Source: Psychrobacter immobilis
GTDB taxonomy: Bacteria; Pseudomonadota; Gammaproteobacteria; Pseudomonadales; Moraxellaceae
DNA length: 64,000 nucleotides
Reading direction: 5' to 3'
Assembly (NCBI GenBank): GCA_904846145.1
Contig: CAJGZL010000001.1
Location: forward strand, 992,001 to 1,056,000
In this document: positions 28,693 to 38,020 of the stretch, one piece after another
Numbering within the stretch: position 1 is the first letter of the stretch
Layout of the letters: each line of letters opens with the position of its first letter
The notes under the pieces: generated by a model
The model's database searches: none
What the model was told of the DNA's origin: nothing
What the model saw: only the letters and a program-made list of their open reading frames with translations
Program-made: the position numbers and the translations under genes

Positions 28693-29433
28693 ATGACAAC
28701 ACTAAATAATAAAGTCGCGATTGTAACCGGTCCATCAAAAGGTATCGGCGCCCAGATAGCCATATTGCTTGTAGCAGCAGGTGCTAAAACCGTTATCAAT
28801 TACGCAAATGATGACGCAGCAGCCAATGATATCGTAAACCAGATTAAATCAGCAGGCGTTGAAGCCATTGCCGTGCAAGCCGATGTTAGTGATACCAAAC
28901 AAGTCGAAGCAATGTTTGATGCCACTATCAGCGCTTTTGGTAAGCCAGATATTTTGGTCAATAGCGCAGGCATAATGATTAATAAACTCATTGCCGAGAC
29001 CACCGATGAAGACTTTGACCGTATATTTGCTATCAATGTAAAAGGCACGTTCAATACATTGCGTGAAGCCGCGACTAAACTCAATGACGGTGGGCGTGTC
29101 GTAAATCTCTCAAGTACAACTACTCGCATGCTGCTACCTAGTTACGGCACCTACTGTGCGACCAAAGGTGCAGTCGATCAGCTGACTAGAATCTTTGCAA
29201 AAGAAGTCGGCGAGCGCAACATCACGGTCAATGCAGTATCTCCCGGCCCTACTGATACCGAGCTATTTCATCAAGGTAAGGCGGATGACACGGTAGAAAG
29301 ACTTGCTAGCATGTCACCGTTTAACCGTATCGGTGAACCTATCGACATTGCGCGCGTAGTATTATTTTTGGTGAGTGAAGAAGCGGCTTGGGTCACAGGA
29401 CAAAACATCGGTGCTAATGGTGGTATAGCGTAA
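28693..29433 (+). CDS. SDR family oxidoreductase
   Basis: A classical short-chain dehydrogenase/reductase of 246 residues. The NAD(P)-binding motif is TGPSKGIG (~13-20), followed by NSAG and the catalytic YGTYCATKGA (Tyr-x3-Lys), then SPGPTDTELF. The C terminus VTGQNIGANGGIA is also standard. The substrate is unknown; family members reduce aldehydes, ketones or 3-oxoacyl groups. It lies between the sodB relic and intact sodB, so it is flanked by direct repeats of the sodB 3' end and terminator. It converges with sodB. Confidence 0.92.
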   Translation: MTTLNNKVAIVTGPSKGIGAQIAILLVAAGAKTVINYANDDAAANDIVNQIKSAGVEAIAVQADVSDTKQVEAMFDATISAFGKPDILVNSAGIMINKLIAETTDEDFDRIFAINVKGTFNTLREAATKLNDGGRVVNLSSTTTRMLLPSYGTYCATKGAVDQLTRIFAKEVGERNITVNAVSPGPTDTELFHQGKADDTVERLASMSPFNRIGEPIDIARVVLFLVSEEAAWVTGQNIGANGGIA

Positions 29434-29462
29434 TAGGTTCGTGCTGTTAACAATGACCAAAC

Positions 29463-29493
29463 AAAAAAAGGACACCTCACGGTGTCCTTTTTT
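29463..29493. terminator. Bidirectional terminator between the SDR gene and sodB
   Basis: GGACACC (29470-29476), loop TCAC, GGTGTCC (29481-29487) with an A-run before and a T-run after. It serves both convergent genes. Confidence 0.93.
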
Positions 29494-29525
29494 ATCAATC
29501 AAAAACCTAGTTATTTAAGAGTTAT

Positions 29526-30155
29526 TTACTCTTCAACACCAGCATCTTGACCTTTATATTTTGCGTTCGCATAGTCCCAGTTCACTAGCTTGTCTAGGAA
29601 CGTATCGACATAATCAGGACGACGGTTACGGTAATCGACATAATACGCATGTTCCCATACATCACAAGTTAATACCGCTACTTGGTCATGAGCCAATGGC
29701 GTATCAGCGTTAGCTGTTTTTGCGATTGATAGTGTGCCACCAACTTTATCAGCGACTAGCCATGCCCAACCTGAACCAAACTGAGTCAATGCTGCGTTTT
29801 TGAACTCTTCACGGAACTTATCATAGCTACCGAAGTCTTCTTCGATTTTGCCTTTTAGATCACCAGTAGGTTCGCCGCCACCGTTCTCAGGCGTCATGCA
29901 GTTCCAGTAGAACGTATGGTTCCAAACTTGTGCTGCTTGGTTAAACATACCTTGCTTGCTGTCATCTTTAGACGTCGCTTCGATGATTTCTGGAAGAGTT
30001 TTGTCTTCCATACCAGAGCCTGGTAGCAAGTCATTGAGCTTATTAACATAAGCGGCATGATGCTTGTCGTGATGATATTCTAGCGTTTCAGCGCTGATAT
30101 GTGGCTCTAGCGCGTCTTTAGCATACGGTAGTTCTGGTAAAGTAATATTTGACAT
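29526..30155 (-). CDS. sodB: Superoxide dismutase, iron type
   Basis: SodB dismutates superoxide to H2O2 and O2 in the cytoplasm. The 209-residue protein has all metal ligands: His in HHDKHHAAYV (first ligand near residue 27), His in QVWNHTFYW, and Asp/His in DVWEHAYYVDY. QVWNHTFYWNCM and the Gln-containing NQAAQ region fit the iron class; MnSOD normally differs there. Length is normal. ATG 30155 is preceded by an AAGGATAA site. A broken copy of its 3' end occurs at 28489-28590. Confidence 0.95.
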   Translation of the reverse strand: MSNITLPELPYAKDALEPHISAETLEYHHDKHHAAYVNKLNDLLPGSGMEDKTLPEIIEATSKDDSKQGMFNQAAQVWNHTFYWNCMTPENGGGEPTGDLKGKIEEDFGSYDKFREEFKNAALTQFGSGWAWLVADKVGGTLSIAKTANADTPLAHDQVAVLTCDVWEHAYYVDYRNRRPDYVDTFLDKLVNWDYANAKYKGQDAGVEE

Positions 30156-30573
30156 AGTTATTTTATCCTTGCTGTTTTAGCCCTTTATAATATAGGTATT
30201 ATAAAATAATAACTATAAAATACTAGGCTAAGTTGGCTGAGTTTATTATTAGTGAATGAGCAAAGTACCAGTTAAAGCGATACACTTTGCTATAAAGTAA
30301 ATAGACAACCTGAAAACAACTTAGCTAATGATGTTATCGTTAAATATTGGTAATATCTATCAATATTCATCAACAACAAAGGTAAGTTGCATATTGTTAA
30401 CTTTTAATTTACAAGCTATAAGCTATAATTCACTGTAGCTTGCCAATTAGTATAACAATAATCTTGTCTCTTATCCGTTACCGAATGTTATAGCTTCACC
30501 CTATCCTACAACACCTACAATTTATCCAAAACAAAAATAAAACTATTTATTTTAAATCATAGGCTTAACTTTT
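30156..30573. other. Divergent intergenic region sodB / rdgB
   Basis: This 418-bp AT-rich region contains both promoters. I saw no Fur-box palindrome, RNA gene or strong hairpin. Confidence 0.4.
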
Positions 30574-31236
30574 ATGTATACTTCTCAACAGTCGTATGAA
30601 GCTAGCAATATATTCAAGCAAGATTGGGTTTTGGCCAGTAACAATAAAGGCAAACTAGCAGAATTCAAGCGCTTATTCACTGATGCTAACTTGAATGTCA
30701 CGATTATTCCACAAGGTCAGCTCGATATCGAGGACGCTATCGAGGATGGTCTAAGCTTTGTAGAAAACGCGATTATCAAAGCCCGTCACGCCAGCCGTAT
30801 CAGCGAATTGCCTGCTATCGCAGATGATTCAGGACTATGCGTGCCCGCACTGGGTAATGCGCCGGGCATCTACTCTGCTCGCTATGCTGGTGATCACAGT
30901 AATGATGCGAATAATAACGCCAAACTGATTGCAGACTTACAGCCTATCCGTGCGCAAAACCGCGCTAATAATACAGATATACCTATCAAAGGTATGTTTG
31001 TCTGCGTACTCGCAATGGTGCGTCACGCTGATGATCCGCTACCGATTATCGCTCAAGGCTTATGGCAAGGTGAAATCTTGGAGCAAGTACATGGCAATGA
31101 TGGATTTGGTTATGATCCGCTGTTTTGGTTAGCAGATCTACAGGCGAGCGCTGCTAGTCTTAGCACAGATGATAAAAACAACATCAGTCATCGCGGACAA
31201 GCTATCAGGCAATTATTGCAGCAATTGCAAGCTTAA
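30574..31236 (+). CDS. rdgB: dITP/XTP pyrophosphatase (HAM1/RdgB)
   Basis: RdgB hydrolyses non-canonical purine triphosphates (ITP, dITP, XTP) to monophosphates and so keeps them out of nucleic acids. The 220-residue protein shows LASNNKGKLAEFKRL (nucleotide-binding opening), SFVENAIIKARHA, AIADDSGLCVPAL with the catalytic Asp pair, GNDGFGYDPLF and NISHRGQAIRQL, which are all family signatures. It has an N-terminal extension of about 15 residues. A terminator hairpin lies about 185 bp downstream, at 31421-31454. Confidence 0.95.
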   Translation: MYTSQQSYEASNIFKQDWVLASNNKGKLAEFKRLFTDANLNVTIIPQGQLDIEDAIEDGLSFVENAIIKARHASRISELPAIADDSGLCVPALGNAPGIYSARYAGDHSNDANNNAKLIADLQPIRAQNRANNTDIPIKGMFVCVLAMVRHADDPLPIIAQGLWQGEILEQVHGNDGFGYDPLFWLADLQASAASLSTDDKNNISHRGQAIRQLLQQLQA

Positions 31237-31548
31237 CTTATTTAAAAGTGGTATTTTTTGCATTTTTTTACTTTTATCTTAAAGCTAAGCGGATAGATAA
31301 CTTTTACTTTAATTGGTAGATAGATTATACTAATCTACTTTTAAAATTTTATTATGAGCTACCATTTGTCGCGCTTATCTACGAATCAGACATTTTGGCG
31401 CTTTATTTATTGATATTTATAGCCTGATACTGCTATCTGCACTGTCAGGCTTTTGATATCCCCCATTCATTCTAATGGCAATCTGCTCATAGAGATCTGA
31501 GCTCAGTACACGATTGTCTGACATTTTCATTCTAAAGGTGTAATTAAC
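31237..31548. other. Intergenic region before tig with a terminator hairpin
   Basis: This 312-bp region contains AGCCTGA (31421-31427) pairing with TCAGGCT (31445-31451), followed by TTTT, a plausible intrinsic terminator for rdgB. The rest should hold the tig promoter; no other feature is evident. Confidence 0.6.
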
Positions 31549-32892
31549 ATGGCAACAGATTTACAAGTCACAACCAACAAGCTGTCTAATAAAGAAACTC
31601 AGCTAACCGTAAAAGTACCCGTCGAAAAAATCCAAAACAAAGTCGAAGGTCGTATTCGCCAAGTGGCTAAGACTGCCAAGATTGATGGTTTCCGTAAAGG
31701 CAATGTGCCTATGTCACATATCCGTAGCCAATACGGCGCTGGTATTCAACAAGAAGTGATCAATGATGTGATCCGCGACACCGTATTTGAAGCGATCAAA
31801 TCTGAAGATATCCGTGCGGTTGGCATGCCTAATATCGATGACGTTAAGCTTGAAGATGACTTCTTAGTTTATCAAGCGACGGTTGAGATCTTCCCAGAAG
31901 TTGACGTCCAAGGTATCGATGAGATCGAAGTTGAGCGTCATACTGCTAAAGTCGCTGATGCTGATGTCGACACCATGATCGAAAATCTACAAAAACAGCG
32001 TGAAGAGTTTGTAGAGAAAAAAGGCATGGCAGCTAAAGACAATCAAGTGACCTTTGATTTTGAAGGCTCAATCGATGGTGAAAAATTCGATGGCGGCTCA
32101 AGCGAGGACTTCAAACTAGTCATCGGTAGCAATCAGATGATTCCAGGCTTTGAAGACGGTATCAAAGGCATGAAAGCTGGCGAAGAAAAAGTTATTGATG
32201 TGACTTTCCCAGAAGACTATCAAGCAGAAGAGCTTGCTGGTAAAGAAGCACAGTTCAAAATCAACGTTAAGTTAGTTGAAAAGTCTAAATTACCAGAGAT
32301 CGATGATGCGTTCCTAGAGCTGTTCGGTGTTAAAGAGGGCGGCGTTGATAAGTTAAAAGAAGACGTACGCAAAAACATGGAACGCGAGATCAAAAGCGCA
32401 TCTCGTAGCCAAGTTAAGCAAGCGACTTTTGATGCGCTACTTGAGAAGAACGAGTTTGACGTGCCAAACGCTATGCTAGAGCAAGAGATTGACCGTCAGC
32501 GTAGTATGATGATGCAACGCTTCTCTCAGCAGTTCGGCGCAGGCGCTGATAGCTTCGATAAAGACATGCTACCTAATGAGCTGTTCGAAGAGCAAGCATT
32601 ACGTGCGGCCCGTCTTGGTATCATTGTTGCCCGTGTTATCGATACCAAAGGCTTAGAAGTCGATCAAGAGCGCGTTGAGAAGTTCATTCAAGAAGCGTCA
32701 GAGAACTACGAAGACCCAAGTGAAGTCATCGAATACTATACCAATGACAAGCAACAACGTGCGAACATTGAGTCAGTAGTATTAGAAGACCAAGTCGTCG
32801 ATTATCTGATTGATCAAGGTAAAGTAACTGACAAAGAAGTCAGCTATCAAGACCTCTTAGCTGCGCAGCAACAGCAGCAGCAAGCAATGTAA
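31549..32892 (+). CDS. tig: Trigger factor
   Basis: Trigger factor is the ribosome-associated chaperone and prolyl isomerase that meets nascent chains at the exit tunnel. The 447-residue protein has the ribosome-docking motif [20 protein letters not shown] near residue 43, an FKBP-type PPIase domain (~150-240; [20 protein letters not shown]), and a C-terminal helical chaperone domain. The tail is rich in Gln (AAQQQQQQ). It opens the conserved tig-clpP-clpX cluster. The ATG is preceded by AAAGGTG at a suitable distance. Confidence 0.97.
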   Translation: MATDLQVTTNKLSNKETQLTVKVPVEKIQNKVEGRIRQVAKTAKIDGFRKGNVPMSHIRSQYGAGIQQEVINDVIRDTVFEAIKSEDIRAVGMPNIDDVKLEDDFLVYQATVEIFPEVDVQGIDEIEVERHTAKVADADVDTMIENLQKQREEFVEKKGMAAKDNQVTFDFEGSIDGEKFDGGSSEDFKLVIGSNQMIPGFEDGIKGMKAGEEKVIDVTFPEDYQAEELAGKEAQFKINVKLVEKSKLPEIDDAFLELFGVKEGGVDKLKEDVRKNMEREIKSASRSQVKQATFDALLEKNEFDVPNAMLEQEIDRQRSMMMQRFSQQFGAGADSFDKDMLPNELFEEQALRAARLGIIVARVIDTKGLEVDQERVEKFIQEASENYEDPSEVIEYYTNDKQQRANIESVVLEDQVVDYLIDQGKVTDKEVSYQDLLAAQQQQQQAM

Positions 32893-32923
32893 TAAGCGCT
32901 ATTCGCTACTAGCTTTTCATATG

Positions 32924-32954
32924 ATGCCTCAACAAATATTGTTGGGGCATTTTT
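32924..32954 (+). terminator. Terminator after tig
   Basis: ATGCCTCAACAA (32924-32935) pairs with TTGTTGGGGCAT (32939-32950; one G-T pair) over loop ATA, followed by TTTT. Confidence 0.9.
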
Positions 32955-33204
32955 ACTCTAGCTTTTTATTGCCTGTTTGCTGCTTTCACCCTTGATAAAT
33001 GAGTAGGCACGCCCTATTAATAGGGAATAAATTATCATTTGTAAGGTAAGTATTTACTAGGTGCCAATAAAAAAGCTACTATTACGGCACTTATATTATT
33101 CGCCTTGTTATCTAAAAACCGATGCATGAATAAATGACTGATAATCAGCTTTTTAGCTCATCTATTTTTATATTATACCCTTGCATTATTAATAGGATTT
33201 TTCC
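32955..33204. other. Intergenic region upstream of clpP
   Basis: This 250-bp AT-rich region should contain the clpP promoter. I looked for a sigma-32-type promoter and did not find a convincing match. Confidence 0.4.
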
Positions 33205-33906
33205 ATGACAGATTATGATCGCATTACCTCCAATCCGCATTTTGATACGCTAATGAGCGCCCACAATGCTCAAGGTGCTCAAAGCGCATCACAGAACGCA
33301 CCCCATAATGCTTTAGTTCCTATGGTTGTTGAACAGTCTGCTCGTGGTGAGCGCTCATTTGATATTTTCTCGCGCCTATTGCGCGAGCGCGTTATCTTTT
33401 TGACGGGCGAAGTTGAAGATAATATGGCCAACTTGATTGTGGCGCAGTTATTATTTTTAGAAGCTGAGAACCCTGATAAAGATATCCATTTATATGTCAA
33501 TTCACCAGGTGGTGTGGTCACAGCAGGTATGGCCATTTATGATACGATGAACTTCATCAAGCCTGACGTATCGACGATTTGCTTAGGTCAAGCGGCTTCT
33601 ATGGGTTCATTCCTATTGTCCGCTGGTGCTAAAGGCAAACGCTATGCACTAGCCAATTCACGCGTTATGATCCATCAACCTTTAGGCGGTTTCCGTGGTC
33701 AAGCGTCAGATATCGAGATACATGCTCGTGAAATCATTGAGCTAAAAGCTAAGCTTAATCGTCTATTAGCTGAGCATACTGGTCAGCCTGTTGAGCGCTT
33801 AGAGAAAGACACTGATCGCGATAACTTTATGAGCGCTGCGGCTGCCAAAGATTATGGGTTGGTCGATGAAGTATTAGAGCGTCGCCCTGCTGAGCTAAAA
33901 ATATAA
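33205..33906 (+). CDS. clpP: ATP-dependent Clp protease proteolytic subunit
   Basis: ClpP is the serine protease chamber that works with ClpX (or ClpA) in regulated proteolysis. The 233 residues include the catalytic Ser in [11 protein letters not shown] (Ser 132), His in [10 protein letters not shown] (His 157) and Asp in the KDTDRDNFM block. An N-terminal extension of ~25 residues, rich in Ala, Gln and Asn, precedes the mature start ([20 protein letters not shown]) and is presumably processed. A strong GGATTT-type site precedes ATG. It lies between tig and clpX in the usual order. Confidence 0.97.
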   Translation: MTDYDRITSNPHFDTLMSAHNAQGAQSASQNAPHNALVPMVVEQSARGERSFDIFSRLLRERVIFLTGEVEDNMANLIVAQLLFLEAENPDKDIHLYVNSPGGVVTAGMAIYDTMNFIKPDVSTICLGQAASMGSFLLSAGAKGKRYALANSRVMIHQPLGGFRGQASDIEIHAREIIELKAKLNRLLAEHTGQPVERLEKDTDRDNFMSAAAAKDYGLVDEVLERRPAELKI

Positions 33907-33936
33907 TTGAGTAGTCACCTATACTATATCTGTAAA

Positions 33937-33954
33937 GCGCTCAATTTTGAGCGC
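33937..33954. promoter_or_regulatory. Hairpin between clpP and clpX
   Basis: GCGCTCAA (33937-33944) and TTGAGCGC (33947-33954) form a stem with a 2-nt gap, so the real loop is slightly larger. No T-run follows. It may modulate read-through or mRNA stability between clpP and clpX. Confidence 0.6.
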
Positions 33955-34055
33955 GATTACTGAGTTGATACTAAGTTTGCTCAGCTTTAGAACATCTGCT
34001 TTGAACACTATTAGCTCTAAACATTATTAGCTTTAAAAATCAGGAGTGCCGATAT

Positions 34056-35333
34056 ATGGCAGAAGATAAAACCCCGCATTGCTCGTTTTGCGGTAAAGCC
34101 AAAAAAGAAGTTAAACAGTTAATCGCGGCTGACGATGCCAATATCTGCAATGAATGTATTGAGCTATGCACAGATTTGATTGCTGATAGCGACACAGATG
34201 ACGACGATTCTGATAGCGAATTAGATACTTCGTGGGTCAATAAAAAGTTACCAACGCCAAAAGAGCTACGCGCTAAGCTAGATGAGTATGTCATCGGTCA
34301 AGACGCGGCAAAAAAGGCACTGTCAGTTGCGGTTTATAACCATTATAAGCGCCTAAAAGTCAGTCAGACACTAGCTCGTGATAGTAAAAAAGCCAAGATC
34401 GGCGCTGACGAAGCTATGGTCGAATTATCTAAGAGTAATATCCTACTGATTGGCCCAACGGGTTCTGGTAAGACGTTACTAGCACAGACGTTAGCGCGCC
34501 TGCTTGATGTCCCTTTTGCTATGGCCGATGCAACCACGCTGACCGAAGCAGGTTACGTTGGTGAAGACGTTGAAAACATTGTACAAAAGCTATTACAAGC
34601 CTCTGATTACGATGTTGGTAAAGCAGAGCAAGGCATTATCTACATCGATGAGATCGATAAGATCAGTAAAAAAGGCGAGAACCCGTCTATTACCCGTGAT
34701 GTTTCAGGTGAAGGTGTCCAGCAGGCTTTGCTTAAATTGATCGAAGGGACTGTCGCTGCTATTCCACCGCATGGTGGTCGTAAGCATCCACAGCAAGAGC
34801 TGATCCAAGTCGATACTAGCAATATTCTAATTATTGTTGGTGGTGCGTTTGCAGGACTTGATAAAGTCATTCAGCAGCGGACTGAAAAGACAGGTATTGG
34901 CTTCAATGCGGATGTCAGCTCAAAAGACGATAGCAAGCGTAGCTCAGATCTGCTGCAAAAAGTCGAGCCTGAGGACTTGATTAAGTTTGGTCTTATTCCA
35001 GAGCTAATCGGACGCCTGCCCGTACTTGCCGCGCTGACTGAGTTGGACGAAGAAGCTCTAGTACAGATATTGACTGAGCCCAAAAACGCATTAGTCAAAC
35101 AGTATGAGTATCTTTTTGATATGGAAGGCGCTAAGATTACCTTTACGGATAAAGCACTCGATGCCATCGCCAAAAAAGCTATGGAGCGTAAAACAGGGGC
35201 GCGTGGTCTTCGATCTATCGTCGAAAACGTCTTGTTAGATACGATGTATGAGCTACCCTCTATAAAAGACGCCAAAACCGTTACGGTCGATGAAAAAGTC
35301 ATTAACGAAGGCAAAATACCTAAAATTGCATAG
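34056..35333 (+). CDS. clpX: ATP-dependent Clp protease ATP-binding subunit ClpX
   Basis: ClpX is the AAA+ unfoldase that feeds substrates to ClpP. The 425 residues hold an N-terminal zinc finger (CSFC at 9-12 and CNEC at 31-34), Walker A GPTGSGKT (133-140), the GYVG pore loop, Walker [11 protein letters not shown], and the RKH loop [26 protein letters not shown] shows the IGR/F-type ClpP-binding region. A short acidic linker ([13 protein letters not shown]) follows the finger. It comes 149 bp after clpP; a terminator follows at 35397-35434. Confidence 0.97.
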   Translation: MAEDKTPHCSFCGKAKKEVKQLIAADDANICNECIELCTDLIADSDTDDDDSDSELDTSWVNKKLPTPKELRAKLDEYVIGQDAAKKALSVAVYNHYKRLKVSQTLARDSKKAKIGADEAMVELSKSNILLIGPTGSGKTLLAQTLARLLDVPFAMADATTLTEAGYVGEDVENIVQKLLQASDYDVGKAEQGIIYIDEIDKISKKGENPSITRDVSGEGVQQALLKLIEGTVAAIPPHGGRKHPQQELIQVDTSNILIIVGGAFAGLDKVIQQRTEKTGIGFNADVSSKDDSKRSSDLLQKVEPEDLIKFGLIPELIGRLPVLAALTELDEEALVQILTEPKNALVKQYEYLFDMEGAKITFTDKALDAIAKKAMERKTGARGLRSIVENVLLDTMYELPSIKDAKTVTVDEKVINEGKIPKIA

Positions 35334-35396
35334 ATTGCCTAAATCACATAGTTAGTCTGTGTGGTTTTGATAGCAACACGATAATAGCAAAGCAGC

Positions 35397-35434
35397 AAAA
35401 GCGTTTAGCATTCATTATGTTAAACGCTTTTTTT
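35397..35434 (+). terminator. Terminator after clpX
   Basis: AAAAGCGTTTA (35397-35407) pairs with TAAACGCTTTT (35421-35431), followed by three more T. Confidence 0.92.
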
Positions 35435-35621
35435 ATGGCTCATAATTTTATGAATCAGATTGCAAAATACTTTTTAGAAAGTGACAGCCGCGTTTATTAA
35501 TCCTGACAACCGTTATTAAAAATCATGCTAAGGTAAATTATTATCAAAGTAGCTCATTAAAAGCAACTCTCTAAAAGTAACTTGTCATTATAAATTATTA
35601 GCAAAACAGGAACGGTTTATC

Positions 35622-36581
35622 ATGCTAAAAACATTAGCTGCCACCAGCGCGTCACTACGCCAGCATTTACCTACTACATCAGTAGCAACTAAAGACATCG
35701 CGCCCTTTTACCAAGATCATGTGGCGGCTATTACTGGCGCAGGCTCAGGTATGGGTCGCGCCTTGGCTATTCATCTAGCAAAGATGGGCTGTCATCTTGC
35801 CTTATCAGATATCAACCCAGAGGAGCTTACGCAAACGCAAGAAATGCTAGTGGGTTATGATATCAAAACTACTATTACCGTACTTGATGTGGCTGATAAA
35901 GAGGCGGTTTATGAGTGGGCGAATAGTGTGATGGCAGATCATAACAAGGTTAACTTTATCTTTAACAATGCAGGTGTGGCGCTGTACTCTACTGTTGAAG
36001 GCAGTAGCATCAGCGAGCTTGAATGGGTGATGGACATTAATTTTTGGGGTGTGGTATATGGCACCAAAGCATTTTTGCCCTTAATAAAAAACAGCGTGAA
36101 ACAAAGCCAAGCTAACGATACTACAGAGAACGGTCACATCATTAATATCTCCAGTCTTTTTGGTCTGACCGCTCAGCCCTCGCAGTCGGCTTATAATGCT
36201 AGCAAGTTTGCGGTGCGCGGCTTTACTGAAAGTCTGCGCCAAGAGCTAAACATTCAATGCTGCGGAGTTTCGGCGACTTGTATTCATCCAGGCGGTATAA
36301 AAACCAACATCGCCAATAGTGCGCGTGGTAATGATAGTATCAGCGAACTGGGTATGGGCAGCAGCGATAAAGCAATTAGAAGCTTTAATAAATTCTTAAA
36401 ATTCGATGCGGATGATGCCGCTTGGGTTATTCTACAAGCTGCTGCTAATGACCAGTCGCGCTGCTTAATAGGTAATGATGCCAAGGTAATAGATGCCGTT
36501 CAACGCATTTTTCCCTCAAATTATGGAACGGTTCTTTATCGCGCAACTAAAATTGCTCGTAGGCTCAAAACTAAGCGTTAA
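35622..36581 (+). CDS. SDR family NAD(P)-dependent oxidoreductase
   Basis: A 319-residue short-chain dehydrogenase. The Rossmann motif GAGSGMG is near residues 40-46, preceded by a ~30-residue extension. FNNAGVAL (NNAG) and the active-site SAYNASKFAVRGF (Tyr-x3-Lys) are present, with IHPGGIKTN after. The substrate is unknown. A different SDR gene lies at 28693-29433; the two are not close in sequence. A long hairpin follows the gene at 36627-36669. Confidence 0.9.
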   Translation: MLKTLAATSASLRQHLPTTSVATKDIAPFYQDHVAAITGAGSGMGRALAIHLAKMGCHLALSDINPEELTQTQEMLVGYDIKTTITVLDVADKEAVYEWANSVMADHNKVNFIFNNAGVALYSTVEGSSISELEWVMDINFWGVVYGTKAFLPLIKNSVKQSQANDTTENGHIINISSLFGLTAQPSQSAYNASKFAVRGFTESLRQELNIQCCGVSATCIHPGGIKTNIANSARGNDSISELGMGSSDKAIRSFNKFLKFDADDAAWVILQAAANDQSRCLIGNDAKVIDAVQRIFPSNYGTVLYRATKIARRLKTKR

Positions 36582-36626
36582 GGCATAGTTTTTGTTAATA
36601 CTTTATAGGCTTAAGCCAGTTAAATT

Positions 36627-36669
36627 AATAGGGGCGCTCAAACGTTGACAATGTTTGAGCGCCCCTATT
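36627..36669. terminator. Long hairpin after the SDR gene, no T-run
   Basis: AATAGGGGCGCTCAAAC (36627-36643) pairs perfectly with GTTTGAGCGCCCCTATT (36653-36669) over a 9-nt loop. GGTTG follows instead of a T-run, so intrinsic termination is uncertain; it may instead protect mRNA ends or be a repeat. Confidence 0.7.
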
Positions 36670-36962
36670 GGTTGTATGATTGTTAAATGAGACAACATTA
36701 CAGGATTTTATATCTTATTTTTTTATATAATAACAATTGAAAATCGATGACTTTACTGTCTTCACTTTTGCCATTTTGTAGATAGGTTTATTCAAATAAA
36801 CCTATACTTACTTCTTCTACAATTAGTCATTCTAAGCATTTAGTACTGTTAATATCAGTCATAAATTATAGATATTCTCAAACAAAGAGCTGTCCAAACT
36901 ACTTAGTAAAGTAGCACACTACCAAGTGTTTACATATTATTTATTATCATAAGGATATGACA
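36670..36962. other. Intergenic region upstream of the TsdA-like gene
   Basis: This 293-bp AT-rich stretch has no recognisable ORF or RNA gene. It presumably carries the promoter of the cytochrome gene. Confidence 0.4.
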
Positions 36963-37924
36963 ATGAAATCTTTTTCACTAGCCAAACCCTCTCTTCTTAT
37001 ATTGGCTATTCTCGCTGCCAGCGCTTGTAGCAATGAGCAAAATATAAAAGCGGTTGATCGGGTTGAGGAAGCGGCAGCGATAGCTCGCGTACAAGGGCTT
37101 GAGGCACGTGCTGAGCAATTAAAGAATGATATGCCAGCGGCTACTGAAGCTTCTGCAGGTGCAGCTACTGGTAGCACTGCTGGAGCAAAACCTACGATTC
37201 AAATGCCAGACGAATCTACTATCCCAGATGATGAGTACGGTGCGGCGGTAAGGCGTGGCTTGCAAATCATACTTATAAAGAGCTACCTGATAATGTCGGC
37301 AATCAGCTCAATTGTACTAGCTGTCACTTAGCCAACGGTTCAGAAGCTTTTGCCGCACCATGGCAAAATATGCCAAGTATTTATCCTATTTATCGTACTC
37401 GTGCAGGTCGTATCAACACTATTCAAGAACGTATCAATGGCTGCTTTGAGCGGTCTATGAATGGTACTGCGTTAGATTTAGGATCAGATGATATGAATGC
37501 TATGGTCTCTTATATGGCTTGGTTATCAAAAGATATGCCTTATGGCGTCTCACCAGAAGGTCGCGGTTTTGTCAAAGTGGATAAGTCATTAGAGCCAGAT
37601 ACTGTCAATGGTGAAAAGCTATTTGCTGAAAAATGTAGCGTCTGTCACGGCGTTGACGGTGAAGGTCAATATAATGATGACGGCACTTACGTTTTCCCAG
37701 CGGTTGCTGGCGACAAGTCCTTTAATGATGGCGCTGGTATGGCACGTACTTATACCGCTGCCAGCTTTATTAAAGGCAAGATGCCCTTTGGTCAAGGTAA
37801 CTCGCTTAGTGACCAAGAAGCCGTCGATATTGCAGGCTACTTTACTCATCTGCCGCGTCCAGTTAAGGCTAATAAAGACAAAGATTGGCCCAATGGCGAT
37901 GCACCAAAAGATGTGCGCCGCTAA
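36963..37924 (+). pseudogene. TsdA-like dihaem cytochrome c (thiosulfate dehydrogenase / tetrathionate reductase), frameshifted
   Basis: Two frames together make a periplasmic dihaem cytochrome c. The first (start ATG 36963, AAGGA 7 nt upstream) has a lipoprotein-like signal (LAILAASAC) and an Ala-rich linker. Around 37257-37262 the frame shifts: the homologous continuation is ANHTYKELPDNVGNQLNCTS, with haem site CTSCH (37313-37327), then RINTIQERINGCFERSMNG, MVSYMAWLSKDMPYG, and the second haem site CSVCH. These blocks match TsdA, which interconverts thiosulfate and tetrathionate. A single missing base explains the break, with all else intact. It is either a fresh mutation or a sequencing error. 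Confidence 0.85.
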
Positions 37925-37964
37925 TAATTAATTTTTTATAGGTAGTATCTAAATTTGAACAATA

Positions 37965-37998
37965 AAAAGCCCAGCTTATTTAAATAAGCTGGGCTTTT
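37965..37998. terminator. Bidirectional terminator between the cytochrome and EIIC genes
   Basis: AAAAGCCCAGCTTATTT (37965-37981) and AAATAAGCTGGGCTTTT (37982-37998) form a perfect palindrome with A- and T-ends. It serves the convergent genes on both sides. Confidence 0.93.
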
Positions 37999-38020
37999 AC
38001 TTTTAGATAAGTAAAAACGA

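Noticed and set aside
32955..33204. Heat-shock (sigma-32) promoter upstream of clpP
   Set aside because: CTTG- and CCGATGCAT-like pieces occur, but the spacing is far too short for a sigma-32 promoter.
34871..35314. 147-codon ORF antisense to clpX
   Set aside because: ClpX is intact and conserved here; no support for the antisense frame.
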